Shown here piece after piece: positions 12,995 through 25,200 of a stretch of DNA of 64,000 bases (the first letter of the stretch is position 1; each line of letters opens with the position of its first letter). A model generated the notes under the pieces. That model was given only the letters and a program-made list of their open reading frames with translations. It was not told where the DNA came from and ran no database searches. A program made the translations under genes and the position numbers. Source of the stretch: Metellina segmentata (Eukaryota > Arthropoda > Arachnida > Araneae > Tetragnathidae); NCBI GenBank assembly GCA_947359465.1, contig OX375875.1:58653981-58717980 (forward strand), read 5' to 3'.

Positions 12995-13501
12995 CAGGGG
13001 TTCCCAACCTTTTAGTAATTGCGTACCACTTGAAATTTGTTGAAATTTTTGGCGTACCACCAGTTCTATATTTTTTTAGAAACATATATCTAATGTCAGA
13101 AAAGTGCACAATGGTTTGTTTTACTTTAATTAAAATACTAAGAAAGCTCATTTTTTATGATTAATATACTTGTATTTCGTATTAATAATGTTTTAATACA
13201 GGAAAAAATCAAACGATTATTGAAAATTACAGTTTTATTTTTTACTTACAGGTCTAAAAACAAATAATTTTAAATAATTAGTTCAAACTAAACAAAGATT
13301 AACATAATCAAAAATCAATTTTTAGTTCGAAACTTGTTATTGTTTGTCTTTTATTAAAATATAAATATCAGGAGCAATGAGCTTAACTTCACTTTTAAGT
13401 CCTTCGTAGAATATTTGGGTCGATCGTATCATCCTTGCGTACCACCTGAAACGTTGCAACGTACCACCAGTGGTACGCGTACCACCGGTTGGGAATCCCT
13501 G
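12995..13501. mobile_element. Short non-autonomous hAT transposon
   Basis: The ends are inverted repeats: CAGGGGTTCCCAACC on the left and GGTTGGGAATCCCTG on the right. The element is flanked by an 8-bp target duplication with one mismatch (CTGTAGAT at 12987-12994, CTTTAGAT at 13502-13509), as expected of the hAT superfamily. Just inside the ends, the word CGTACCAC and its complement recur several times; such sub-terminal repeats are the usual transposase binding sites. At 507 bp it has no coding capacity and depends on a transposase made elsewhere. Confidence 0.93.
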
Positions 13502-13509
13502 CTTTAGAT

Positions 13510-14265
13510 ATTGTGAGACTGCAGATAATGGTTATCCAGGACTGATGTGTGGAAAAGCACTGTTATAGCTGCATGACTGATAAACTTGGTGAATTCCAAG
13601 ATCTGTTAACTGATACGGTTTCTCTCGTATTTCAACATATCCATGCAATTTCAATCTTTTTAAAGTGCTGCAAGCAATTGAATTTTATGAACGACTATGC
13701 GATCTTCGCCTTCACATCTTGTAATTTTCATATATCAAATAGATTTTCATCTATTTTGGATAAGAGAGGGCAGCACCTCCTATTTGGTGGTAGTCCTTAG
13801 AAATTATTGCTAATTACTGGTAGATTTTCTTTATTAACCGAATTAAGTTCTTGAGCGCTTTGAAGAATCGAATGGGAAACTGTTTGATGAAGTAGAGAGT
13901 GTCTTTGAGGGGAACAATCCTTTGTAAATTTTGTCAACAACAGAATGAACTGTCAACAAGAGCTTTTTCATAAATGTGCCGTCAAAGGGGAAATTGGAGA
14001 AATCATCAAAGAAAATTTTAGAAAGAGTTAAAAAATTATGAAAAAAATTGTATTGGAACGCAACAAAAATTATTCATAAATCAATTACGCTTAAAATTAT
14101 TATAAAACAGAATATTTTATTACATATTTTGATAATTTCAAATTAAAATCATGCATTCTTTAAGATGCCTGATATTTAGGATGTTGACTTGACTGGTGTG
14201 AGATCTATAGCACACGGAACAAACAAAAACTTACATTTTGTTTAATAGATAGACTTACTTTTATG
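13510..14265. other. AT-rich non-coding stretch, no gene recognised
   Basis: A short open frame at 13549-13800 has no recognisable similarity and no splice or promoter support. Nothing else is seen. Confidence 0.5.
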
Positions 14266-14271
14266 TTCCCA

Positions 14272-14330
14272 TACAGGTAGGTGGGTAGTTAATTAACGTC
14301 AAACTGGAGCAACACAACGGTTTGTATACA
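14272..14330 (-). repeat. SINE family A, 3' end fragment
   Basis: Read on the minus strand it gives the family's 3' end only, TTGTGTTGCTCCAGTTTGACG followed by TTAATTAACTACCC. It is cut off abruptly on its 5' side. Confidence 0.6.
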
Positions 14331-14334
14331 ATGA

Positions 14335-15645
14335 ACACCTTACCAATACTAATAACCAGAATTCAATTCATATGACAACAATCATGTCATACGAAACACC
14401 AATTTAGATGTGAACAATTCTATATAAGCCAAGACACTGAAAAAGCCAACTGAAAAGTGACAATTGTACTTAACTTATGTTTCCAGTTCCGATAAGATAA
14501 TATAATATACAACTGAGTATGAGGTACGTCATAGATTTTCTTACTGGAATTGTCACTGAACTCTTATTTTGTATCAGCAATAAAAGAACCTTAACGAAAT
14601 CAATGAAACAAAAAATATTGTTTTCAAATTATTTGGTTTGTCTCTCTATGGCAAGGGCCCCAAAGATTCAATGTGACTTATGGGAGGGATGCAAAAAAGA
14701 ACATGAAAGTTATTTATTATGCATTATTTATTTTATTTCTATGTAAATATTGTTACAAAGAAAGCTAATAAAAGTAAATAAAGAATTTAATTTGATGTGT
14801 TACTTTGCATTAATTGCTATTTGGTTCTCTTTTTGTAGTAGCCAAGCTGAAAATTGATTCCAAATTTCCATTAGTCAAGTGTTTCATTTTTTTTTCGATT
14901 TGTTAATATGACTAAAAGGTTTGTTCACAGAAAATGTCGATCCAAAGAATCTTGCTCATTTTAATGCTTTATCTAGAACAATTTACAATTCTTTTTATCC
15001 CTCAATACAACGATAGTAGTTAAATAAATTGTCTTCATTAAATTTATTTCGCAGGTTCTCATCGTTGTCGTGTCGATGAGTTCAATCTGTACTTATTCGG
15101 ATGCATTTTCAGGGAAAAGGTGTGCTAAATAAATCTAGTAGCGGTTTTACTTTTAAAAATCAGAAAAAAGATCCTTGAAAGCTGATAATCAAATTATCAA
15201 TCTAAATTGCAATCACAGTTGCAATACTGACCAATTACGATTAGAAAAACGGTAACTTATAATAAATTCAATTTATTTTCATCCCCACAGTGAATCTAAT
15301 TTCTAACTCTTCCGGAACTATTTCAATGTGCTTTATAAAAGCTGATATGGCCATTAAAGATCAGGTTGAAAGGGTATCTCTTGAATTTTATTTTGAAATA
15401 CTGGTGGATAATACGTTCACTCTATAACTTGTGTTTACGCGTTACTATGTTTGAGCTCACATTTTTATTTTTTCAAGCTTGAAAGTCATAAGCTACCAAG
15501 CACAATAGAACCCACTTGTGGTCTGCGGAGGTATTTTGGATAGTCATGCTCTATTGGATTTAAACTAGGATATTGGGATATTTAAAAGATTAAATATTTG
15601 GTATTTTTTATTGAGATATTTTTTAATTTCTGGTTTATGTTGGTT
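14335..15645. other. AT-rich non-coding stretch, no gene recognised
   Basis: Neither strand shows a recognisable protein or a structured repeat here. Confidence 0.5.
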
Positions 15646-15654
15646 TGTTGGTAG

Positions 15655-15935
15655 ATGAATTTATTTCCCACAGGAGTAATAAACGGGATATTGGCGACGG
15701 TTCGAAACTAATCCCGAGGGAAATGAATCGAGGATAACACCTCGTAATTTTGAGCCACGATCAGTAAACGGGGTCAACACATTAGATGGCACTCCGCTCG
15801 TCAAACCTCCTCGCCACACCAACGAGAGGACATTTGAGGTCATGGCAGATTTAAAGTGCACAGACAACCCATGTACACGCAACTCTACCAACTGGGATAC
15901 CGTGGTTCTTCTGGTTTCAGTATTCAAAATCTATA
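15655..15935 (-). repeat. SINE family A copy
   Basis: On the minus strand the body reads in the same order as the 43795-44130 copy: TGACCTCAAATGTCCTC, GGCGAGGAGG, then TCAAAATTACGAGGTG, ATCCTCGATTCATTTCCC and the CGTCGCCAATA block. The tRNA-derived head at 15935-15880 is decayed. The 3' terminal ACGTTAATT part is lost. Confidence 0.65.
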
Positions 15936-16257
15936 CCACATACACAAAATGAGTCATGAGAACAGACAATTCAAGTCTTCTTCACTTGAAATGTAAGAAT
16001 ACTCCTATAAAAATGTATTGGTGATAATCATTGGGGAACTTTACGTAGGTTTATTTCTATTTCATATATACTATGCTTATTCTTTACTTCATTTTATTAC
16101 TTTCACTTATTACATTACATACTTTCTTTTTATACTATGCTTATTTGTGAGACCATATCTAGGTTGGTTGTCTGTGTTTTATAGCGTAATGGCCTTATTT
16201 GGCTATGTTGAAGCAAACACATTACAGAAGATCCCCATCAAATGGACAATACATATA

Positions 16258-17817
16258 CAGTACGTATCGAAATGATAGGTCCACTAGTAAAATCGAAAGT
16301 TATGTTGGTAAAAAAAGTTTTACTGTGTACAAAGTACTATTTTATAAACTACGTTAGTTCATACAATGAAAAAATTATGCATAAATAATATACAAATCAT
16401 AGGAATTATACGGAAGATAAAAATTATGAGAAACAGATGTTTCAAAAAGATAGGTCCACTGAAACAAACATCGAATTAGTGTTCAACTAATACGAAATTT
16501 TCCCACCGTTTTTCAGAATGAGCTCATAAATTCTGTTCGGCATAGTTTCTACAAGTTTTTGTAAAGAGTTTGTGTCGATTTTTGCCCAATCGGAGGAAAT
16601 AGCGTTTTTTAAGTCTGTAGTATAGTTGTACAGCCTTCCGCCTGCATACACTGCTCTTGTGAGTATGGCCCATATGTTTTCTACCGGATTCAGGTCGAGG
16701 CTGCAAGGTGACCAATCGATAATATCTACATCATTATCCAGAAACCATTCAAAAGTGGACTTTGAAGTATGCACAGGAGCATTGCCCTGTTGGAACATAA
16801 AGAATGGGCCTCCAATGTGCTCTGATTGTGGAAGAAAATATTGTTCAAGCAGCTGTTGGTAGGCTGTAGTATTCAAACGACTGTCTACAAATGCTATATC
16901 AATTTTTCTTGGACGTCCAAATCCGGCCCATACCATAACAGAACCACCTCCAGCTTGCCTCTTCGAGAATATCTTTCTATCGGTACGCAGATCGTGCCAG
17001 TAATACTGCCAGCCATCTGGACCATCCAGGTTGAATTTTTTTTCATCACTGAATATCACTCGATGTCAGTCTTCTTTCCAGAACATCTCTTCCTGTGCAA
17101 ATTTCAATCCTTTTTTTGTGCTCTTTAGTTAATTTCGGAGCCGTTTTCCTCTTCCAGTAAACTAAATTGCCGGACTTCTTTACCACTTTATGGGCCGTAG
17201 ATTTTGATATTGGAGGGTTTTGTTGCCTGGCCAACGTGGATAAGCTCGTCTTTTCAGATTTTAAATCCTTTACGATACTCCTTCTTTGTCAAGGTGTCAC
17301 TTTTGATGGCCGCCCAGATGTTTTTTTAGTGCCCTAAGCATTTCCAAGTCGCACAAAATTGTTTACAACATTATGCGATTTGTTTAAAAGTTTAGTTATG
17401 TCTCTTTTCGATTTTCCACACTTCTTAAATGCATCAATTTTCCTCTACTCAATCAGCGGAAGACTGCAATGACGAACCATTTCATTTGATTGCAATGTGA
17501 TGTTCAAATCTGTTTAAATACCTCCACAGCAGCCAGCGTAATAAATCAGTAAGACTAAACTCTGATATTTATGCAAATTTTGTGGAAATAAACGTTTTGG
17601 TGCAAAGATTTATAAAGGTGGACCTATCTTTTCGAAACGATCTCAAAATGAAAATTTGTGTAAAATAAAAATGAATTATTTATTTTTAACAAATTGCTTC
17701 CTAAATAGTTATAACGATTATTGTATAATCATCTCCACCAAAAAATTGATTCGTATTCTAAATTAAGAGTCGAAACTTTGAAAAATGCAGGTGGACCTAT
17801 CATTTCGATACACATTG
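16258..17817 (-). mobile_element. Tc1/mariner-superfamily transposon (Tc3-like) with doubled inverted repeats
   Basis: The left end is TA|CAGTACGTATCGAAAT and the right end, read in reverse, TA|CAATGTGTATCGAAAT; both go on to GATAGGTCCAC. TA target duplications lie at 16256-16257 and 17818-17819. A second, inner copy of the word GATAGGTCCAC occurs near 16449 and, inverted, near 17620, giving an IR/DR layout with two transposase sites per end. The whole element is 1,560 bp and holds one transposase reading on the minus strand. Confidence 0.92.
16487..17480 (-). pseudogene. Tc3-like transposase, broken by stops and one frameshift
   Basis: Translation starts at ATG 17480 (MVRHCSLPLIE) and gives a helix-turn-helix region ending in LLNKSHNVVNNFVRLG, interrupted by three in-frame stop codons. 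It continues with LARQQNPPISKSTAHKVVKK and TAPKLTKEHKKRIE. A one-base shift near 17060 moves the frame to IFSDEKKFNLDGPDGWQYYW, with the first catalytic D. The second block is FMFQQGNAPVHTS, where the usual D of the QQDNAP motif is G. The third is SLDLNPVENIWAIL, holding the final E. The catalytic half is open for 190 codons, but the missing aspartate and the stops mean it is dead. It moved as a cut-and-paste element at TA. Confidence 0.92.
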
Positions 17818-17967
17818 TAGAATGACACCCCCCAATAAGTGAACATGCACGTACCTGGGAAATTATTTTTCTTTTGAAAAGTAATTCACTTCTCATTTTG
17901 CTTCATAGCGTATTTAACGGAGAAATAGTAACTGAATGTTATTGATGTTAGATAATTTTAGTCCTAA

Positions 17968-18611
17968 CTAGGGGGCCTGCCCCCTGCTCGCTGACGCTCG
18001 CCAACCCCCGGAGGATTGCTTTGCAATCATTATTGGTTCGCTGCGCGAACCTATGCTCGCTTCGCTCGCCTCAATGAAGACATGTGTCCTAGCAGAAGGG
18101 ATTGTTTACAAAATATGTTACCAAAAAAATGCTATTCAAATTTAAATATGCTGTATTACAGAACAAATATATACAGTATCTCTAAAATCAGAATTCAAAT
18201 GAAAACTTTGTGCAAATTTTGACTCGAAATGTGAGCGTTGCTTTGGAAATTGAATACCCAGCATGTTGTTTGTGTGTACATTTCCCAGCACTCAAACGAC
18301 CCACACTTTTTCATTGAGTTTGTTGCCGAAATTTATAGTGCAAGCGTCTTGTTGAACTATAATTGTTGGCCCTGAAAAAGACCGTTTTTTAAATGGCCCT
18401 GAAAAGATCCTCCGCTTTCTTTGATTTCTATAAAAACTAACTGCAACAGCTCATTAAAATTTTTTTTTTCAATAAAATTTCATCCGATAACGCTATAAAT
18501 TCAATCGATGCGCGAGACTTCGCGATAAACAAACAATCGTACAGTGTTGCCAAAACGCGATTACAAATAACGTCTTTTTTGCGTGCCACGTAAGAGAATT
18601 ATATATATAGA
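17968..18611 (-). mobile_element. Non-autonomous Helitron
   Basis: On the minus strand the element starts with TCTATATATATAATTCTC at 18611 and ends at 17968 with a GC-rich hairpin (GGGGGCAGGCCCC) directly followed by CTAG. The host bases fit Helitron insertion between A and T: A before the 5' TC and T after CTAG. The 3' region also holds short palindromic words such as GGTTCGCGCAGCGAACC and GATTGCAAAGCAATC. Helitrons move by rolling-circle replication, with the 3' hairpin as terminator. No Rep/helicase is encoded in its 644 bp. Confidence 0.9.
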
Positions 18612-18614
18612 TAT

Positions 18615-19220
18615 TTCAAGACAATATGTACTGAAACCATATATCTTTTTTATGTTTTTTATGCTTGCATTAACACAAACAATGTATTTAAACATATTCA
18701 TTCAGAATAACTTGAAGTTAAACACTGAAAAAGCTTAGTTAATCGAAACAGTTGAAAGGGTGATTGGAAGAAGAGGTTATGTGACATTTGTATACATTTT
18801 GAGATTATTGCAGTTTTTATGTTGTCACGGTGAGGTACGACTTGTGCTTACAACTAGAGCAATAACCCCTATATGGATACTTACAATACCCTACCGATCT
18901 CAAACTTCTTCTAACTCATCTAGTAAAAGTACAAAAGACTTTTAGGCCAACTATCTCGAAACTACAAAAACGACACTATCCTTTATTCCACTAAACACTT
19001 CAATTCATTTTTTGAAATTATTCACGAAGGTTTATTTTTCAAGTTGATAAATTTTTGTTACATTAATAATAGAGTATCTACAATAATTGCAACATTTGTT
19101 TATAAAGCTATTTTATTTATTAATCATGTTCTAAAGAATAACACATTTCATACAATGCAATATCATTCTCATTTTATTATCATTGGATGACATTTAAAAT
19201 CATAACAAATAAATTCTAAA
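18615..19220. other. AT-rich spacer between two Helitrons
   Basis: No gene or repeat recognised. Confidence 0.5.
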
Positions 19221-19340
19221 TACAATCTATATAAATAAGAATGGAGTGTTTGTTTGTACATTCAATATTTTCGACGCATTTCAAGTTTTCTATCCGTTTT
19301 GGACCCTTCTGATGCCGAATCCGCCTTTTTCTCGTTTGGT

Positions 19341-19366
19341 GTCTGTCTGTCTGTCTGTCTGTCTGT
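19341..19366. repeat. (GTCT)n microsatellite
   Basis: Six and a half uninterrupted GTCT units inside the Helitron. Confidence 0.85.
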
Positions 19367-20234
19367 ATGTTGTGCCCTATACACGTCCACGCGGTTTAAG
19401 ATATTTTCATGGAAATTTGCATACAGAGAGTACTTATCCTGATTTAGTGAGTGGAATTGGTTGCGAAAGTCTGTCTGTCCGTCTTTCTGTTCTATGCTCG
19501 ATTTTGTGTATGTGTGTTTGTGTAGACATCACATGAATTGTATTCCAGATATTTGATTGCATTGTATTTTATTTTATACATTATCTAATAATTTAGTGAA
19601 TGCAATATTAAACATTTCTTTATTGTTATATTTAGACGAGTTTCATGCTAAAACACCTGAGTAAGTATACTTAAATCAACCATAATTTGGTAGTTTTGGA
19701 AAAATTGGAATGTCTATTGAATATTACGATTAATTCGATTGCTTTACCAGTACTGCTGAAAAAGTAATTATTCTTCAAAAAATTATTTTTTTTTATGGAA
19801 TTTCATTTCTGATACGTCATTTATTTCGAGTCTTATTTTTATTCTTTGCGCAATGAAAACGATTTCCGAAAATTTGGGACAGACGATATTTTTCAATGAA
19901 ACGAGAATGAACACGATCGCGCGAGCAGTGATATTTTTTTCTGGTTCTTTCGCTCTGAATTAATTTCACATTTCTAAATTTTGTACACTTTTAGTTGTAA
20001 GTTGTGGCAAATGTGCGAGATCAAGAGATAAAATTGAATCACAAATTAATATCTTTGGAACAATTTTTTACGACATCTTTTATTTTTTTTTACTTCGCTG
20101 TTTCCTGTTTTAAATATTTATTATTTTAATAAATGTGTTTTCCTTCTCATCACACCCAACAGCACCACAAAGTATTAGACTTGAAAATGTTAGGTAAGTC
20201 AGTATAAATGTTCAGTAAATTTTAACTGTAGTTA

Positions 20235-20414
20235 TGCCGTTATTTATAGAATAATGCCGTTATTTAAAGAATAATGCCGTTATTTAAAGAATAATGCCGT
20301 TATTTAAAGAATAATGCCGTTATTTAAAGAATAATGCCGTTATTTAAAGAATAATGCCGTTATTTAAAGAATAATGCCGTTATTTAAAGAATAATGTCGT
20401 TATTCAAATAATAA
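20235..20414. repeat. 20-bp tandem repeat, nine units
   Basis: Nine head-to-tail copies of ATGCCGTTATTTAAAGAATA. The inner copies are identical; the first (TATAGA for TAAAGA) and the last (TGTCGT) differ by one base each. There are no spacers. Identical inner units point to recent expansion. Confidence 0.95.
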
Positions 20415-20904
20415 TAATGTTTAAAAATCCAAACTAGAACTTTTTCCAACATTAAAAAATTCGTTGTAGTAATGACAGGAGAAGATTGCAAAATTTCACA
20501 ATGTCACATACCGGAGGCAAGAGTGCCACAGGTAAAAAAATATTGTTTTGTTGACTATGAGTGCGAGAGCATTAATTGAGTTGCACATGAAAACAACTTA
20601 AGAAAGGGAATTCCAAATCTTCCTATAAATCGTCTTTTATAGTAGTAACCTTAGTATCACCTGTCGTCTTTTTGAGCTTTGTCATACAGCAATTGTGCGA
20701 TGTATGTGAAATGTATTACATGAATGGATATGCATGTGTGGGATTTGTGTCCAAAGTAAGTAGTAGAAAATATAAAGATGGCGAAAGATGTTAAAATAAA
20801 TTTTTCTTCTACAAAAAAACGTAAATCATTATATATTTTGATTATCTCTTCAATCTAGAGTAAACCAATTCAAACCGAGTAAGGTCGGGTATTTTGCTAG
20901 TAAT

Positions 20905-21925
20905 AAATAAAACGTAACAGAAATATAAGCCATTCATGAATTGAAAGTAGTCAAACAGTCACTTATGTTTCACAAAATGTTTTTCAAAAGAGTGTATAAA
21001 GTTTTAAATTCTTTTTGCTTAGAGTTGTACGTTTTTTTTTTTTTTGCCCTTCCCTGCAAATAACATATATATATATATATATAATGATTAAAAATAGTAA
21101 GTTTTTCTAATTTTTCTCACATTAGTTTATTAGTGAAACCAACAATAATAATATAATAGTTCTGGAATTATGTAAAAACGCTCAGGTAAAAAAGTAGTTG
21201 ATATTCCGGTCTTAGTTGATTCTTTCTTCATTAGATCAAAAACTGCATTTCTCAGATTCTAAGGAACTTCATTGTATAAGCACGTTATAAGGTTCACAGA
21301 TTTATTTGCAAAAACTATAGAAAGATCTGACACTTGAATTAATTTGTCCTATATAAAAAATGTTAAGACCTCGTTTTGTCAGTAAAATACTGTACATCAA
21401 GTATAATAATATAAATTTGTATAATGTTGTTTAAACTTCCAAATGTGTACAGTTTAAACATAAGTATATATAAATAAATAAGGTAAAAAGTACATTTTGA
21501 TACATCCTTTTTATGCTTAATAAAAGGAAAAGTATATTTTTTCGAGTTTTTTCTCACATTTAGTTAACAATAAAACTACAATAAACAAATAAAAGGTTAA
21601 AAATTCAAGACTTAAGCAAAAATACTGATGTAAAATGTATAGAACTACTAGAATACTGCACCCTCAGCTACTTGTTTACTATCATCACCTGTCAATCCAT
21701 ACCTTTCTGCACCCCTCAATTATTCCTTCAATCAAGGTGTGTATTTATCAACTCATAGAGTTTTGTGACCGTTTGATATTCCGTGGAATTATATAAATTC
21801 TGGAATCATGTAAGTCTAACCTAAAACCGCAAAACATCTGTTTTGAAATTATGTTAAAACGCTTATGCAAACTACACCAGCTACTTGTTTACTATCATCA
21901 GTCTGTCTACAGCCCTGTACCTATC
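20905..21925. other. AT-rich non-coding stretch
   Basis: No coding signal. Two similar phrases, CTACTTGTTTACTATCATCA at 21669 and 21882, each followed by a CTGTC-rich text, show a short local duplication just downstream of the last exon of the ApoL-like gene. An (AT)n run lies at 21066-21083. Confidence 0.5.
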
Positions 21926-21927
21926 CT

Positions 21928-22243
21928 TCAATCATAATGTGGATTAATCAGCTCATAGGCTTCTGTTACCCTTCGATATTCTGTGGAAAGCAAGTGTTCT
22001 AAGTTTCTCAGAGTTTCGCTTTCTTTGGATGAAGAGTCTCCATTCAGTTCCCAAAAAGCATCGAAGGCTACCAGACTGTTCAGAATCACACAAATTACAG
22101 CGGGAAACCCATTCACATACATCGCTGGCGTGATTAACAGAGGCAGTCTATGAAGTGGCGCCGCATCAACTTTCAAAAAAGAGTTCAGCTGAAAAAGCAC
22201 TTTTGGATTCTTTGAATACGGGAATAGTTGTTGACATCTTTTC
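21928..22243 (-). CDS. ApoL-like gene, last exon
   Basis: After the acceptor CTATTTTTCAG (minus strand) one base completes the split arginine codon, then the frame reads KRCQQLFPYSKNPKV, a hydrophobic stretch (NGFPAVICVILNSLVAF) and an acidic helical tail (ESETLRNLEHLLSTEYRRVT), ending at the stop 21930-21928. The tail resembles the C-terminal helix of ApoL-like proteins, in which a hydrophobic segment is followed by an L..LE.E pattern. Confidence 0.6.
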
Positions 22244-25200
22244 CTGAAAAATAGTGGGAGACATTACGTATTACATTCAAAACTTTGAAAAGTACCATGC
22301 TAAAAATAATTATTGCAAATCTTATGCCTGAAAATCTTTCCCTTAGGAATATAATTTGAAAATAATAAAATTTAAATAAGTTTGTTTTATTTGCCCTCCA
22401 AGTTGTTTCGACATGATAACGCGTCCATCAGAACATTACCGTTTTTTATGATGAAGAAATCAAGACCTGGTTCGTTTTCTTTTAATGACAAGATATCTCG
22501 TCCATCAAGATTTGGTAATTTTTGTTAATGACGAGATACCTCATCGAGAACCACCGGGGGAAGAACAAGAGGAAGTGGGCCAAAATCCTTCTTATTGCCT
22601 ATTTAGAGCACTCCTTCGCATCATAATATGAAATGAAAGAATGTTTATATACACTGCTTCCAAAAGTTAAGCGTGGCTCGGTGTGTTTGCACCTGCATGT
22701 TGTAAGTGAAGCAGGGTCAATTCTTCCAGGGGTACATTTTTATCTTGTGTGTCTGCAAAATTTTCATTGTGTATGTATGTCCATTTACCTGACTTAGTTT
22801 GAAGCAATTTGATCAAATAAGGTACCTTGGACAGTAAAAACCTATAGCCAAACCTAAGTTTAACGGAATCCAAACTCAAATATCTCTTGCTCATGCTGGA
22901 ATTTTATTACGTAATACTTACTTAGAGTGTGATATTCAATTACAGGATCATTTGCAAAATAGAAATTGCCTTTATGCGCATGTAGCATTCGTATCAGAGT
23001 TGTAACAGTCGGAGAGTTTATTTAATTGTCTTTTCTCTTTCCTGTGTATTACTCCCAGTTTTTCGTTTGTGAAAACACTTCCAAACAAGTGGAACACTTA
23101 CCCGGAGACTTGTTTTGAAATGTCCATGAGTCAGAGCATAGTCATGCTATCAGCATATAGCATTACTGACAAAGAAAATTCAAACGCGGCAGCACTAGCT
23201 CTTCAAGAGCTTGTAACTATAGCTTTGAAAAGACTTATATCTTCTAATACTGTGATATGAATGCTACATGAAACTGATCTCTAGAGTTTGAGCCCCAAGG
23301 CCAAAAGACCGTGATTAAGGCGATGTCCTGACCCTGCGGTGAACTTAGCCACCACTACAAAAGTTAACTTACAATACAGTAGTATGTATATATAGTTAAT
23401 GTAGCTTGCAACCTCTATGAAATACTTTTTGATAGAAAAATTAGCACTACCTTTCACGCGTTTTGGTAAAAGCATTGGACAGACGATTGCACAGTTGCTT
23501 GTAACTTAAAAAGGAAAATAAATGCACGTGGGTCTAGGAAAATCCAACCAGTCTGGTAAACGCCTTACAGAAGTATATCTTTAGTTGTGGTAGTGCGATA
23601 CATTGGAATAACACGGTGACTTGTATGTGATCACAGGCAGACTGACGCTTGAAAGTATAGACATGTCCATGTACCCAACGTGAGATTTCAAGCAACAACA
23701 TGGCCTTAGATTTTCGGTTAATAAACAACGACGATATTTCGTAAAAAGCAAAACTTATCAATGATAACATTGACAGCGAGTTATTGTTTGTATGTTGTGC
23801 GACCATCATATTTCCCTAATCTCAATCGGATTGAAAATCTGGAATCACTTCGGTAGAGCAGTTACTGACCATCTTCCTTCTCCAAGTATCGTCCAATAGC
23901 TAACAAACTGCCCTTTTCGGATAATGGCAATTACTGTCCTAGTCTGACTTGAATCACTTGATTTTTAATAGCATAATCGTCAATGCGAAACTTGCATCAA
24001 ATTCAGAGACGGCTTTATTTCATAACTAGACGAATAACCCGATGTTGTTCGGCTTTCAAATATGACCGCGACATTTCCTTGCGTTAACTCAAGTACACAA
24101 ACCCTGTAGAACGTGTTTCCTTGTTTATGTTCATTTATTGCAGGAAAACTAAATTTATATTTTAAAATTGGGGCTTCGAGGGACACTTTTAGGACTATAT
24201 GTGTAACAATTTACATGGCTACAGACTGGTCTGAAGACATGAAAGAAATAGCCTATGTTTTCCGCAGTGTTCTAAAGGATAAGTGTACCAAATTTGGTGT
24301 GAATGGGTCGAACAGTGTAGATTTGTATAGGAATACACCCACCCACATCCGTTTTTTATATATATCGATAAAGCTCGCTTGGCTAATCTGTGCACTAAAG
24401 AATTTTCTTTTTCCATGTGATCGAAGTGAGGTTGGTTGTTTAGGCGTTTTATGGCGCAAGGATAATGTTTGGTCAATCTGCCCCAAACACATCAAGTAAA
24501 AAATGTTGTGAAACGGAAGAGGCGTTGTGGAACAGGGTAATGAGATAAAGGCAGGATAAGATCGATTGGGTATCCCAGGTGCACGAGCTCATGTTTACTA
24601 AAGACTGCAAACTCCATGTGAAAAGAAAAGGTCACTGGATTTCCTCAGCTCAGTGAAGTCCATAAACACATAAAGGACATGTGACCCTGAAGGTCGCAGA
24701 TGCAGTGAGAGGTTGTTGGATTTTGGGTTTTATGGCAAAAGGCCATACTTGACCAAACAGTCCCAAACACGAGACGGACAATGGCAAGTAATTGTGGAAA
24801 GAAATGATAGAGAAGAGGAAGATCGCTTGGGCATCCTAAAAGTAGTGACCCATGTGTTTACCAGAGGCATTTGACCCCATGGGAAAACAACTGATAACTG
24901 CAGGTTACCTAGAGTATGTGAAGCCAGTTGGCCGAAGTGTGAAATGATCCCATTGAAGGATTAAAATTTATTTCAAATGCATCGCTTTTTATTTTATCAT
25001 GGATTGAACAAATATCTTAATTATTTACATTCCTGTAAAATTTGGAGCTATCAAATTTTAGGAATTATGTCAGCTTTAATGTTTTGTGTTTGAACTTTTG
25101 GAAGTAGTGTACATTGGCCTTTATACAAAATATATTTATATACAGTAGCTCTAATCCTTTCAGAGGAGATTGGAACACTATATTCGTAACATCCTTCTGA

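Larger units (their letters stand above)
19226..20900 (+). mobile_element. Non-autonomous Helitron with internal 20-bp tandem repeats
   Basis: The 5' end is TCTATATAAATAAGAATGG, preceded by A. The 3' end is GGTCGGGTATTTTGCTAG at 20883-20900, followed by T, so both the TC...CTAG termini and the A/T target fit a Helitron. It encodes no Rep/helicase. Inside it has a GTCT microsatellite (19341-19366) and nine tandem 20-bp units (20235-20414). The terminal sequences differ from those of the neighbouring 17968-18611 element, so this is another family. Confidence 0.85.

Noticed and set aside
20235..20414. CRISPR-like array
   Set aside because: The 20-bp units are head to tail with no spacers, inside a Helitron in eukaryotic DNA.
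22667..22894. 75-codon minus-strand frame in the ApoL-like intron
   Set aside because: No family pattern and no splice sites that would join the neighbouring exons, which already join directly in phase.
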